Notes: generated from the sequence alone by a model not told the origin. Shown: positions 34,003 through 42,548, counted from the stretch's first letter. The stretch is 54,539 nucleotides of DNA from Oscillospiraceae bacterium (GCA_902764825.1 CACWXL010000009.1:1-54539), one strand, 5' to 3'. Made by a program: numbers and translations.

Positions 34003-34479
34003 TTATCCTTTTAGCTTTTCCAGTCTTATCAGATGCTCTTCGTCAGGTGTGGTTATACCGTTTTTATAATCGTAACCCATCTTCAGATAGAACGGTACGC
34101 CGGTTATCGAAGCAGGTATCTCTATGCGCTTTGCACGAATGAAATATTCATCCTTTTCGAGCACTTCAACAATCGACCGTCCGACACCTTTTCCCTGATA
34201 TTCGGGAAACACAAAGATCGTAAAAAGGCTGCTCTCATCTTCCTTGCCCCAATATGGTCCGATGGCGCCGCACCCGATTATCTTCCCTTCATCACAGGCA
34301 ACATAGAAATGGGTCCATGAAGCTCTTTGCAAGACTGCTTCAGGTGTCTCAGATGCGATAAGTTCATCCATCAGTTCCACAGGATAATCCTTTGTATTGG
34401 ATATCCTGATAGTTGTTCTGATAACCTCTGATACCGCTTGTGCATCTTCATCTCTGAATCTTCTGATCTCCATTCTCAT
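34003..34479 (-). CDS. GNAT-family N-acetyltransferase
   Basis: 158 residues from ATG 34479 (GGAGGAGG just upstream; ATG 34473 is also possible). CoA loop FPEYQGKGVGRSIV and FYLKMGYDY near the end. First gene of a two-gene GNAT unit. It lies downstream of a small self-contained unit that ends in a terminator at 34501-34530. Confidence 0.85.
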   Translation of the reverse strand: MRMEIRRFRDEDAQAVSEVIRTTIRISNTKDYPVELMDELIASETPEAVLQRASWTHFYVACDEGKIIGCGAIGPYWGKEDESSLFTIFVFPEYQGKGVGRSIVEVLEKDEYFIRAKRIEIPASITGVPFYLKMGYDYKNGITTPDEEHLIRLEKLKG

Positions 34480-34500
34480 GTCCTCCTCCAAAAAATAATA

Positions 34501-34530
34501 AAGGCCACTTATCTCGTGATAAATGGCCTT
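34501..34530 (-). terminator. strong rho-independent terminator
   Basis: On the minus strand AAGGCCATTTATC-ACGA-GATAAGTGGCCTT folds into a near-perfect 13-bp stem, followed by TATTATTTTTTGG. It closes the mini-gene at 34555-34638 and separates it from the GNAT pair. Confidence 0.75.
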
Positions 34531-34554
34531 GGTGTAACTGAATTAAATAACGGA

Positions 34555-34638
34555 TTATCTTAGAGCAACAACAATGCCATACGACTTAAAGTCATAAGTT
34601 AACTTGCGCATATACATTGTTGTCACGTTATTAAGCAT
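34555..34638 (-). CDS. 27-aa small-protein gene with its own promoter and terminator
   Basis: The ATG at 34638 has AAGGAGA eight bases upstream. The peptide is MLNNVTTMYMRKLTYDFKSY followed by GIVVALR, with no clear signal peptide. It has a canonical promoter (TTGACT-N17-TAATAT, 34665-34693) and a strong terminator 25 bases after the stop. The complete transcription unit argues for a functional small protein or a small RNA that includes this ORF. Nothing known is recognised. Confidence 0.55.
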   Translation of the reverse strand: MLNNVTTMYMRKLTYDFKSYGIVVALR

Positions 34639-34664
34639 TGATTCCGTCTCCTTGTTTGAGGGCT

Positions 34665-34693
34665 ATATTATTACCAAGATCGCGAAAAGTCAA
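34665..34693 (-). promoter_or_regulatory. sigma-A-type promoter of the 27-aa gene
   Basis: -35 TTGACT (34693-34688), 17-bp spacer, -10 TAATAT (34670-34665). The start site would lie some 20 bases before the ribosome site of the mini-gene. Confidence 0.65.
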
Positions 34694-34786
34694 TCAGCCT
34701 GTCCGCAAAGTCCTTTGCTTTGCCGGAATCAAGCAGATGAATGGCCTTGTTCCTTCGCAGATAATTATATCACGTCTATCTCGCGA

Positions 34787-35956
34787 TCATTCAACATACA
34801 TGACCGTCTCAAGTTCATCAAATCCATAGTGTCTGAATGAGATCCTGTAGTCAGGATGCATCTTGAGAACAAGGTCTGCCAACGTGACAAAGTCTTCGTA
34901 TTTATGGTAAACGGAGATCGCCATTCTCGGACGGTTTATTTCGATCAATTTGCGTGCGCCAAGCAGTGCTTCATACTCTGCGCCTTCGATATCCATCTTT
35001 ATGAAAGTGATCCTCTTGCCTTCAAGCACATCGTCAAGGGCTACTGTCTCTATCTCTTCAACGCCTTCGAAGTTCCTCTTCTCAGCTTCTTCCCTGCTTA
35101 TGATGCATGAAGTCTCAAAAGCATCTGCTGCAAAATAAACCTTCTTATTAACATCGGAAGTGCCATAAGGATAAAGATCACATTTGCCGAGCGGAGCAAG
35201 GATCTCCTTGGCTTTAGCATAATTCACCGGATCAGCTTCGAAGGAATAGATGTGGTCAAAGCCCTTATGTCCGCACCATCCTGCAAAGTTGTAGCAGGTG
35301 GCTCCGTCAAAGCATCCGCAGTCTACGAATACTTCATTTTCCTTGGCTTCGAAAAAGTCGAAATACTGCCCCTGATTATTGCGCCAGTCGAAGATGCCCG
35401 AGATGATATTTTTTTCGCTTATTCCGATATCCTCAATAAGACGCTTCCGGACTTCATCGGCTGCAGGCTTTATGGAGTATGAGATAACAAGTGTCTTATC
35501 GTCATACAGAGCTTTGTTCTCACTAAGTTCCTGCTCGCTGATCACCTTGATACCGGTATCTTTATCAACAGGTCCTTTGCTCTCATCAGGATCGATGAAG
35601 CTGTCGACCGCCACGCCAAAGTGCTTAAATCTTCCGGCAAGATAATGTCCTGCACGGCCTGCACCATAGATCAGGCAATGCGTGCCTTTTTGGATCTTCT
35701 CAACATATACCTGCATGTCGCTGCTGAGATTCCTGTACTTTGATTCAAGTTCTGTAATATAACCTACATCTCCCGTTTTGGCATACATCATCCGGGCTTC
35801 GAAGATCTTCTTTGATATCTCATCGTTAAGATGTTCGTATACATTCCGTGCCATCTCCGGAAAATCATCTGTTATATTACCGGATCCTCTGAGTGCTTTC
35901 TGCTTGTCAGCTGCCTCATCCGATCCGAATTCCACCCTCTTATCTGCTATGCTCAT
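34787..35956 (-). CDS. FkbM-family methyltransferase
   Basis: 389 residues from ATG 35956, whose ATG overlaps the upstream stop (ATGA) with GGAGG ten bases before. A helical N-terminal part precedes a Rossmann methyltransferase with VFVDCGCFDGATCYNFAG and a late FIKMDIEGAEYEALLGA, the FkbM signature. The N-terminal half also has GAGRAGHYLAGRFK, resembling a second nucleotide-binding motif. It probably O-methylates a sugar or small molecule. Coupled to the TPR-like gene upstream. Confidence 0.8.
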   Translation of the reverse strand: MSIADKRVEFGSDEAADKQKALRGSGNITDDFPEMARNVYEHLNDEISKKIFEARMMYAKTGDVGYITELESKYRNLSSDMQVYVEKIQKGTHCLIYGAGRAGHYLAGRFKHFGVAVDSFIDPDESKGPVDKDTGIKVISEQELSENKALYDDKTLVISYSIKPAADEVRKRLIEDIGISEKNIISGIFDWRNNQGQYFDFFEAKENEVFVDCGCFDGATCYNFAGWCGHKGFDHIYSFEADPVNYAKAKEILAPLGKCDLYPYGTSDVNKKVYFAADAFETSCIISREEAEKRNFEGVEEIETVALDDVLEGKRITFIKMDIEGAEYEALLGARKLIEINRPRMAISVYHKYEDFVTLADLVLKMHPDYRISFRHYGFDELETVMYVE

Positions 35957-36693
35957 TTCTTCTCTGTCCTCCATACCCTCATACTGTCTGTTTTTTCAAG
36001 CTCCCGGATCCCTCTGCTGATATCCTCCGAGAGTTCTTCGGCTTCAGCTTTACGTTCTTGTATCTTCTCTTCGGTGAGGGACAATTCGGCCTTGAATTCG
36101 TCCATATAAGTGTCTATCTCCTTCATTATCTTGAATCTGGGAAAGACATATCCGAAATTAACACCTATGCCGATAAGGAGCGTGAGGCCGCCAAAAACAG
36201 CAATAAAGGCTCCCTCTCCTCCAGTGCCGCTTGAAGCCAGAACTCCGGCGATGATCAATTCTAAGATTAAAAAGAAGGCAGTACTACACCATACTAAAAT
36301 GAAGTACGCTTTAGGATGCCATCCTGAGCCCCTGCCGGCATAGATATGCCATTTTGAGCCCTTACCGGCCTTGATATAGTAATCGCGGCGGGTATCTTCG
36401 GTTAGCCTCATGGCAGCCTCGATCCTTTCGAGATCGCGGTTAAGGGATTCGATCTCCCTGTTACAATCGGCCTTCCGTTTTTTGTCAGCATAGAGCTTGG
36501 CAAAAATCCTAAAGTATTCCTTATCTTCTTCCGGAGCACTTTCGCACACTTCTTTTACTGTCTTGGAATTATACGCAAAATGTTTTGCTTCAGCACCAAG
36601 AGCAAGCTCATCCATATCATTCAGATGAGCTGCTGACAGCATCAATTCCCTGAGAGCATAAAAATCGTGAGGGTCCTTATCGATCATTGCCAT
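35953..36693 (-). CDS. ribbon-less relative of the zinc-ribbon/TPR protein, with membrane helices
   Basis: 246 residues. The start (DKDPHDFYALRELMLSAAHL) matches the TPR-like segment of the 456-aa protein at 17371-18741, but the zinc ribbon is missing upstream. Two membrane helices follow near residues 130-175, then a helical coiled C-terminus. AAGGG supports the ATG. Its stop overlaps the FkbM start. It may be a naturally short relative or a 5'-truncated copy. Confidence 0.6.
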   Translation of the reverse strand: MAMIDKDPHDFYALRELMLSAAHLNDMDELALGAEAKHFAYNSKTVKEVCESAPEEDKEYFRIFAKLYADKKRKADCNREIESLNRDLERIEAAMRLTEDTRRDYYIKAGKGSKWHIYAGRGSGWHPKAYFILVWCSTAFFLILELIIAGVLASSGTGGEGAFIAVFGGLTLLIGIGVNFGYVFPRFKIMKEIDTYMDEFKAELSLTEEKIQERKAEAEELSEDISRGIRELEKTDSMRVWRTEKK

Positions 36694-36720
36694 TTCCTAA
36701 TCCCTTATTGAAATTCCATA

Positions 36721-36771
36721 TTAAATGATATCCAGCCTCATCTGTCTGTCAGGGATCTCGATTATCTGCAT
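36721..36771 (-). CDS. 16-codon leader ORF with strong ribosome site
   Basis: ATG at 36771 follows GGAGGTAA with good spacing. The peptide is MQIIEIPDRQMRLDII and it ends 28 bases before the TPR-like gene start. It may be a leader peptide or the stranded 5' end of the gene whose zinc ribbon is missing. Confidence 0.35.
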   Translation of the reverse strand: MQIIEIPDRQMRLDII

Positions 36772-36872
36772 GCGAATTACCTCCGTTGAAATACTGAACA
36801 CAAACTATCATACTCAACGGGCCAAGAAAAGACTTGGTTCTTATCCGGATATTGTTCAGTTCTCTCTGATCA

Positions 36873-37196
36873 TCAATGCTGATTCGGCAAAGTCGAGAAA
36901 AGATAAGCCGAGAGCATCAGGAATGCGCATATGAAATAGACCACATAAAAGATGGTCATTCCTATGCCGCCGTAGAATGCGCCTTTGCTAAGTACCGCGC
37001 ATGTCTTGATCTTCGGAGTATGCATTCCGCCTGCATTGACATAATCTACTATCGCCTTGTGATTGCCTGAACCCAAAATAATAGCGACTATGCTCGCAAT
37101 AGGAAATGACGCGCAGACAAGTCCTATGACCGCCTTCTTCAGGAAGCCTGAAGCCTTCTCCTCATACTGGGGATCGATAATTACATTAGATTCCAT
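36873..37196 (-). CDS. small two-helix membrane protein
   Basis: 107 residues: FLKKAVIGLVCASFPIASIV and a C-terminal helix (GGIGMTIFYVVYFICAFLML), separated by a short polar loop. GGAGG precedes the ATG. Not recognised. Confidence 0.6.
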   Translation of the reverse strand: MESNVIIDPQYEEKASGFLKKAVIGLVCASFPIASIVAIILGSGNHKAIVDYVNAGGMHTPKIKTCAVLSKGAFYGGIGMTIFYVVYFICAFLMLSAYLFSTLPNQH

Positions 37197-37340
37197 ACTA
37201 ACCTCCGCTCGTCATTCAGGCCGTCCCTTACAGCAGCCTTGTCGACTTGCGAACATAATATCAAATCATGTTGATCTGTTAAACATCTGCCGCTGTTTTG
37301 CCTTACTATAGCCGGTCTTATTAATTGCCCGCTTTTAAGT

Positions 37341-37517
37341 TCAAGGTACTCCGCCAAAAAAGACCGCCAGAAATAAATATACAATAGGGATCGCGCAACC
37401 GATAACCGAGATAAATCCTAAGGTCTTAAACGGTTTGTTTTTCCGTCTGCAAGCCATGACCGTGCCGATTTCTACAATAGAAACCGTATGAGTTTTGACG
37501 AACCCGATGTTATCCAT
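37341..37517 (-). CDS. 58-aa single-pass membrane protein (candidate)
   Basis: ATG 37517 begins MDNIGFVKTHTVSIVEIGTV, then a basic segment (CRRKNKPFKTLG) and a C-terminal hydrophobic helix (SVIGCAIPIVYLFLAVFFGG) ending at TGA 37341. The ribosome site is weak (GGAG thirteen bases away). The basic-hydrophobic layout suggests a true small membrane protein. Confidence 0.45.
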   Translation of the reverse strand: MDNIGFVKTHTVSIVEIGTVMACRRKNKPFKTLGFISVIGCAIPIVYLFLAVFFGGVP

Positions 37518-37567
37518 AAAGCGGAGAGGCTCCAGATGAAGATCCTATTCTCATGTCCTCGAAAAGA

Positions 37568-38326
37568 TCATGCCGCAGCGAGCTTCTTTTCCTTGCTGTT
37601 CGTAATGAGTGCCAATACAAAGAAGACGGCCGCCATTATGAAAGTAACGGCAAATATACCGTAGAAGAACTGAGCATCGCTCATAATCTGATTAAGGCCG
37701 ATAACGGGAGCTATAACGATCGCAGCATCAGCAAGGACCATGATCGCAGCTGCCATCCTCAATGCTCTGCATTTGGAAGCAGGTCTCTTTGCAGTTATCT
37801 TGGTGCAGATACCATTAAATACGATCGATATGATAGCCATATCCATGAGTATGAATCCGCCTAAACATATCAGAAGTCCATAGCCCAGGAGATCTTCGGA
37901 ATTGCTTGCTCCGAATATCATGCCAATCGGACCTGCAATTAACATCGTACATCCGATAGCAAGCGCTGGAAGTGTCTCAATGATGAGCAGGATGCATGTG
38001 ATAAGTCCTACGACAAAGCAAGCACGTCTCGGACCTCCCTTCGCATTAGCAAGAGCAGGAGCAGGCTGAGGTGCTGCTGTAACAGGCTGCTGATAGACAG
38101 GTGCAGGCTGAGGTACGGGTTGTGCAACAGGTGCAGCTACAGGCTGAGGTACAGGTTGCTGAACTGCAGGCGCAGGTGCAGGCTGTGCAGCAACAGGCGC
38201 AGGTGCAGCTACCGGCTGTGCAGGCGCGGGCTGAGGTGCAGCAGGCTGAACACTTACGGGTGTTCCGCACGCTTTACAAAACTTATCCTGATCTCCTAAT
38301 GGTGCACCGCAGTTTGAACAAAACAT
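37568..38326 (-). CDS. zinc-ribbon membrane protein with proline/alanine linker
   Basis: 252 residues. N-terminal ribbon CSNCGAPLGDQDKFCKACG, a 60-residue Pro/Ala/Gln low-complexity linker, then four to five hydrophobic helices. Similar in plan to the 32987 protein (DUF4190-like). The repetitive linker produces apparent antisense ORFs that are not real. GAGGTAAAGG precedes the ATG. Function unknown. Confidence 0.65.
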   Translation of the reverse strand: MFCSNCGAPLGDQDKFCKACGTPVSVQPAAPQPAPAQPVAAPAPVAAQPAPAPAVQQPVPQPVAAPVAQPVPQPAPVYQQPVTAAPQPAPALANAKGGPRRACFVVGLITCILLIIETLPALAIGCTMLIAGPIGMIFGASNSEDLLGYGLLICLGGFILMDMAIISIVFNGICTKITAKRPASKCRALRMAAAIMVLADAAIVIAPVIGLNQIMSDAQFFYGIFAVTFIMAAVFFVLALITNSKEKKLAAA

Positions 38327-38438
38327 ACCTTTACCTCACTTGTCAGAAATAATTTATAGCTTTTATTGTACCACTCCGAACGCATCTGTAAATTTGCAGA
38401 GACACTTTAAATATGTGTTCTGCGGACTGTTTTCGAGA

Positions 38439-38915
38439 TCATGACTCGTTCACGAGCTTGCCCGTCATATGCTCAGGAATAATCTCGAGGCACTGTGCTC
38501 TCGGAAGCGCGAACTCTACTTCGTGCTTGATGTATTCCTCATCGTTTGTGAACTTGCGGCACAGGTTCGTTCCTATCTTCGTTATCAGTTCCGGATCGGT
38601 CACGAATCTGATCCTGCCAAATACAACGACTGAAGTGATGTTGAGAGCCCATTCGCCTTCTTTGCGGAAGCCTTCATCCATAACGCAGAAACTTACTTTG
38701 TCGCACCCGGTGATCGCATCGATCTTGTGGCCTTCTTTGGCTCCGTGAAAATAGAGCCTGCCGTTCTCTTCGCAGTACCAGTGGTCGAGCGGAATGCCGT
38801 AAGGATATCCGTCATCACCGATCATCGAGAGCACGCCGCGGGGCTGTTCCTTTAACACACGGATACACTCTTCTTCGCTTACCTGCTGCTTAAACCTTCT
38901 CATTCCTCTGAACAT
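38439..38915 (-). CDS. pyridoxamine 5'-phosphate oxidase-like (NimA-type) flavoprotein
   Basis: 158 residues matching the small FMN-binding split-barrel family: EECIRVLKEQPRGVLSMIGD, YPYGIPLDHWY, and GRLYFHGAKEGHKIDAI. Members bind FMN or haem, and some (NimA) are linked to nitroimidazole tolerance; most are of unknown role. Cytosolic. The ribosome site (GAGGA) is ten or more bases from the ATG. Confidence 0.8.
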   Translation of the reverse strand: MFRGMRRFKQQVSEEECIRVLKEQPRGVLSMIGDDGYPYGIPLDHWYCEENGRLYFHGAKEGHKIDAITGCDKVSFCVMDEGFRKEGEWALNITSVVVFGRIRFVTDPELITKIGTNLCRKFTNDEEYIKHEVEFALPRAQCLEIIPEHMTGKLVNES

Positions 38916-38940
38916 AGAATAACCATCCTCACTGTATTAT

Positions 38941-39540
38941 TCAGTCCGGCTGCTGTCCGTCGTGCGCAGCCCAGACACAGTCTGTCAGCGCAAATTCCGT
39001 AAATACGGCCTTGAAGCTCGAATCCTCCGGACTACATGCATAAATGCCGAAGTTTATCTTTCCCGCGCCTTCCCACATATGACAGACTCTCATCTGCGAG
39101 AAAGACTTTCCGTCAGAAGAACACTCGATGCAGTAATCGTCTTCCCTGCGGCTGAACCTGTACCACATCGTCTTTACATCAGCGGGGATCTCTGTGGTCG
39201 CCCAGTCGGAATACCCGTGATTCGTTACGACGGAACCGAGATGCTGGAATGTCTCATTCTCGCATTCAACGGACGCCTTGAGCCAATTGCCGGAATCCAG
39301 ATACATGACGATCCCGCACTGGTCAAAACGGTGATGGCTGTCAGCAAAATCCGTCTTTACCGTGAATGAGAAAAACCTCTCATCTGTCTCCATCTGCAGG
39401 ACCGGTGCATTATCGTTTTGGAAATGATAGTAAGTCCTCTGCCACAGATCGGTGTGAGGTTCGGTCGTGATCTCAATGCGGTCTTCAGCAATACTGTAAT
39501 CAGAGGGCTCTCTTGTCCATTTCATTTTCGAGATATCCAT
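38941..39540 (-). CDS. DUF1349-family carbohydrate-binding-like protein
   Basis: 199 residues from ATG 39540 (AAAGGAA upstream). Beta-sandwich profile of the DUF1349 type: FSFTVKTDFADSHHRFDQCG, then YLDSGNWLKASVE and WYRFSRREDDYCIECSSDG. These concanavalin-like domains may bind sugars; no signal peptide is visible. Unknown role. The ABM gene lies upstream, close enough for a common transcript. Confidence 0.8.
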   Translation of the reverse strand: MDISKMKWTREPSDYSIAEDRIEITTEPHTDLWQRTYYHFQNDNAPVLQMETDERFFSFTVKTDFADSHHRFDQCGIVMYLDSGNWLKASVECENETFQHLGSVVTNHGYSDWATTEIPADVKTMWYRFSRREDDYCIECSSDGKSFSQMRVCHMWEGAGKINFGIYACSPEDSSFKAVFTEFALTDCVWAAHDGQQPD

Positions 39541-39576
39541 ATCAGACATTCCTTTCAGGATCATTTGCTACGGCCA

Positions 39577-39897
39577 TTATGTTCTGATGAATTTCTTATC
39601 TGCTTCATATTCATCACTGACAAAACGCTCGACCGTCATGTGCAGATCGTACTTCTCGCGAAGCTCGGCAAGCTGCTTCATCATGGGAGATGCATGATGC
39701 TCGTCGATCGCATTCTGATCAGTCCAGGAGTCAATGAGCAGCACAGTCTCAGGATCATCGAGCGACATGAAATACTGATATCTCAGATTGCCCTTCTCCT
39801 TGCGGATGGCATCCGCAATACCAGACTTCTCCATCTCTTCGGCAAATGCTCTTGCGCTGCCGTTCCGGCCTTTGTAATACAAGTTTACGGTTATCAT
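39577..39897 (-). CDS. antibiotic-biosynthesis-monooxygenase (ABM) domain protein
   Basis: 106 residues, a single ABM domain: ITVNLYYKGRNGSARAFAEE, YQYFMSLDDPETVLLIDSW, then FVSDEYEAD. Dimeric alpha/beta barrel; some are quinol or haem monooxygenases, many unknown. A strong site (AAAAGGATAG) precedes the ATG. Followed closely by the DUF1349 gene. Confidence 0.8.
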   Translation of the reverse strand: MITVNLYYKGRNGSARAFAEEMEKSGIADAIRKEKGNLRYQYFMSLDDPETVLLIDSWTDQNAIDEHHASPMMKQLAELREKYDLHMTVERFVSDEYEADKKFIRT

Positions 39898-40014
39898 ATT
39901 CCACTATCCTTTTCAAGCATTTTCACAGGATCTGCCCTAACTGAGATTATAACATTACCACCGGATTATACTGTTCTTATCAGGCGCCTGGCAGGAGGCC
40001 ACGAGGTGCATTTT

Positions 40015-40055
40015 TTCAGGCTAAACTTCAGTCTTACCCTGAAATCTGCACTGAA
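40015..40055. repeat. 41-bp element, degenerate copy (TTCAG/CTGAA)
   Basis: Pattern TTCAG-N7-TTCAG-N7-CTGAA-N7-CTGAA with a fixed 12-base rhythm. Only the inner arms pair well. It is homologous, position by position, to the intact hairpin 64 bp to the right. Confidence 0.65.
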
Positions 40056-40078
40056 CGACAAACGAATAACGATTAAAA

Positions 40079-40119
40079 TTCAGACCGGACTTCAGTCTAA
40101 CCCTGAAATCCGGCCTGAA
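40079..40119. terminator. 41-bp hairpin, 17-bp stem (likely terminator of the 40148 gene)
   Basis: The same TTCAG/CTGAA pattern as at 40015-40055, but here the two 17-base arms pair fully apart from two G-U wobbles around a seven-base loop (minus-strand loop GGTTAGA). On the minus strand the stem is followed by TTTTAATCG, as expected for the end of the upstream lipoprotein gene. Confidence 0.7.
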
Positions 40120-40147
40120 AAACTGCTCATAAGTCTATCGTTACAAC

Positions 40148-40738
40148 TTATCTCTCCGCCATGACTGTTTTGGCCCTGTTGTTGATCGTGCCGATGACAC
40201 TGTCGAGGTCCTTCTGGTCCAGAAGGTACGGCGGTGCGATCTGGGTTCCTTTCTCGAGATCGATGTCGCAATAGAAAAGTGAGAAAGCACTGATCTGTGA
40301 GAAGAACAAGCGCGCCCCGCTCTCACATTCGCTGACACCCATACTATCGTAAGCGATAACAGTACCCTCCGGTGCCAACTGCTGCATGATCTCATCAACA
40401 TCGATCATGTGAGTGCGGTTGCCATCCTTGTCATAGATGCCCATCCATTCGTGAGGCACCGTATAAATAGCCGGCAAATCGTCCCATATCTCGCCCGCAA
40501 CATATGACATGATATATTTGTCCCGGATCAGATACGGCCCCTTCACTTTCAGGTTCTTGGTCTTACTTGCATCAAACTCCGGATCGAGTTCCACGCGCTT
40601 GGCCTCATACCACGGATCCGTCTCCTGAACTTTCTTGATCTCTCCCTTGCTGACCTTGCATGAAGCCGCTGCCAGGCAGACTGATGCAAGCATAACGACC
40701 GACAGTACTAAAGATAGAATTCTCCCTGAAATACGCAT
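40148..40738 (-). CDS. lipoprotein resembling the N-terminus of a solute-binding protein
   Basis: 196 residues with a signal peptide and a lipobox-like end (SVCLAAASC, Cys about 27). The mature start VQETDPWYEAKRVELD and the following region resemble the N-terminal domain of extracellular solute-binding proteins in LplC/YtcP-type transporters, but the protein stops short of a full-length binding protein (usually over 400 residues). It may be truncated or a stand-alone form. GGGGGAA site. An orphan permease of that type lies 2.3 kb away. Confidence 0.6.
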   Translation of the reverse strand: MRISGRILSLVLSVVMLASVCLAAASCKVSKGEIKKVQETDPWYEAKRVELDPEFDASKTKNLKVKGPYLIRDKYIMSYVAGEIWDDLPAIYTVPHEWMGIYDKDGNRTHMIDVDEIMQQLAPEGTVIAYDSMGVSECESGARLFFSQISAFSLFYCDIDLEKGTQIAPPYLLDQKDLDSVIGTINNRAKTVMAER

Positions 40739-40957
40739 AATAATTCCCCCATACGCAGTTCCTGAAACATTATCCCCATAACGTTACAAATGCCTTCAAA
40801 ATAGAAGAATACACCTTAATAGTAAAATGCCGATTCATCAAATCAGCATCAAATATATGACAATTTTAATTGATTGTGTAATTTACAACTGACAGTTCAT
40901 GAGGTCAGTTATTCTCTTGATGATCATGAGATCAAATTCAGGAAAGTTTGCTGTATT

Positions 40958-41827
40958 TTATGTTCTTACCAGACCGATGTAATAGTCGATCAGTTCATAG
41001 ATCCAGTCTTTAAGATCTGAGAATCCGAAGCCCAAAGCTTCAGCCTTATCGGTATTGATGCTGTATTCAGTCTCGCCGTTATACGGTGCATTGTCGCCGT
41101 CGTCTGCAAGGAGCGCACGGCAGCCGGTCTTCTTTTCGACGTAATCAAGAACTTCATGAATGGAAATGGTGCCTTTTGAGCTTCCGTTGACGGCTCCTCT
41201 GAGTTCATTATCAACCAGGAAAGACATGAATTTTCCGGCCTCGTCGGACCTGATAAAACCCATCTGCGCATCGATATTGTCGATATACATCGGGATCTTT
41301 TTCACGGCGTGCTCAACATAGAACAGCAGCCTCTTTGTGTAATCGTCTCTGCCTATTACAAAAGGATACCTGACCGCCGTAAAGTTCCTGTCTGAATACT
41401 TCTGCCACAATGCATATTCTGCATGTCTCTTTATCACGTCGTAAGGGAAATCCTGCCTGTTGCACCACACCAGATTACCCTTCATGCCGTCGAACTCATC
41501 TTCTTTGGTATCAACATACTTTGGATCGTAAACAGCCGTGCTGGACATGTAGATATATCTGTCAAAGTCTGCAGCATCCATCAGCATTCTGATGTCATTC
41601 GAGCAGTACGCGATCTTGTCTATGATGACGTCGAAATGTTTCCCCGCCAGCGCTTCCCTGACACTTGCCGAGTCAGTTCTCTCAAACGTAATGCGTTCTA
41701 CTCTGCCGCCGAAGTTATCAGGATTCCTGCCTCTGGTCGCAATCGTTACATCATGACCCTTATCAAGAAGGTCATTCACCATATGTATTCCGAAGAATCT
41801 TGTTCCGCCGAGTACTAATATCTTCAC
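40958..41827 (-). CDS. NAD-dependent epimerase/dehydratase-like protein
   Basis: 289 residues. N-terminal Rossmann motif LVLGGTRFFGIHMVNDLL (GxxFxG type). Later MSSTAVYD and YDVIKRHAEYAL take the place of the catalytic Ser and the Tyr-x-x-x-Lys, the latter not in its usual form, so catalysis is unsure. Starts with GTG shortly after the DUF4097 stop, so coupled. Probable sugar or flavonoid-type reductase family. Confidence 0.75.
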   Translation of the reverse strand: MKILVLGGTRFFGIHMVNDLLDKGHDVTIATRGRNPDNFGGRVERITFERTDSASVREALAGKHFDVIIDKIAYCSNDIRMLMDAADFDRYIYMSSTAVYDPKYVDTKEDEFDGMKGNLVWCNRQDFPYDVIKRHAEYALWQKYSDRNFTAVRYPFVIGRDDYTKRLLFYVEHAVKKIPMYIDNIDAQMGFIRSDEAGKFMSFLVDNELRGAVNGSSKGTISIHEVLDYVEKKTGCRALLADDGDNAPYNGETEYSINTDKAEALGFGFSDLKDWIYELIDYYIGLVRT

Positions 41828-41829
41828 TC

Positions 41830-42456
41830 TTAATCGATCTCGATGCTTCCTGTATTAGCTTTGACCTTGATGCTGCTTCCATCCTGGCCTTTGGAACTGT
41901 AGCCTCCGGATGACTTCTCATTGCCGATCCTGATGTTCCCGTTTCTTACTTTGCAGTCGATATCGTACTGATCAAGTTCCTCTGCGGCATTCAGCTTGGC
42001 ATTTCCGGTCTTTACATCTACCGAGACCTGATTGAGGTTTGTGTTGCTGATATTGGTATTCCCTGCCTTTGCCTTGATGTCGGCTTTGAGGAAATTACTG
42101 TCGCTGACATTGATATTTCCCGCACTTACGACTGCGGACAACCAGTCTGCAGAGATACCCTTAATGCTGATGTTGCCGGCATTGACCTTTATATCAACGT
42201 AATTCAGGAAAGTATCTTTCCCGACCGTAACGGTGATCCTCGGCTGGTTGACCGCCATGACGCCCAGACGGACTCCGTTCACAGGCTTTTGGGTAAAGCT
42301 AAGGATGCCGTCCGCAAATGTTGCATCAGGCTCAAGATCCTTGTGGCCCTTGTATTCGACGCCTATAAGGCCGCTTCCGTCTTCAGCATTGATGTTGACT
42401 ACACATGCCTTAAGATCGAGCTTTACTGCTCTTAACTCACCACTGAAATTTTCCAT
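41830..42456 (-). CDS. DUF4097-type beta-strand repeat protein
   Basis: 208 residues of regular short beta-strands with repeated INVS / NISN / AKAGNTN patterns (head-GIN/DUF4097-like beta-helix). No signal peptide. Function unknown; such proteins often accompany regulators. AAAGGGGG precedes the ATG. Translationally coupled to the epimerase gene. Confidence 0.7.
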   Translation of the reverse strand: MENFSGELRAVKLDLKACVVNINAEDGSGLIGVEYKGHKDLEPDATFADGILSFTQKPVNGVRLGVMAVNQPRITVTVGKDTFLNYVDIKVNAGNISIKGISADWLSAVVSAGNINVSDSNFLKADIKAKAGNTNISNTNLNQVSVDVKTGNAKLNAAEELDQYDIDCKVRNGNIRIGNEKSSGGYSSKGQDGSSIKVKANTGSIEID

Positions 42457-42548
42457 TTATCTGTCCCCCTTTATTCACATACATTTACTTATAACACACT
42501 CCGTCAGCGTAAATAAAGATATCTTGAGTATAATTTGCGGAAAATCGG

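Noticed and set aside
38046..38270. Cys/Ala-rich minus-strand ORF
   Set aside because: It is the other reading frame of the proline/alanine linker repeats of the 37568 gene, so its regular composition is an artefact.
39418..40164. 248-codon plus-strand ORF
   Set aside because: Antisense to the DUF1349 and ABM genes and running through the palindromes; an accident of the code on the opposite strand.
40141..40401. 86-codon minus-strand ORF
   Set aside because: Alternate frame of the lipoprotein gene 40148-40738, with Arg/Ser-rich shadow composition.
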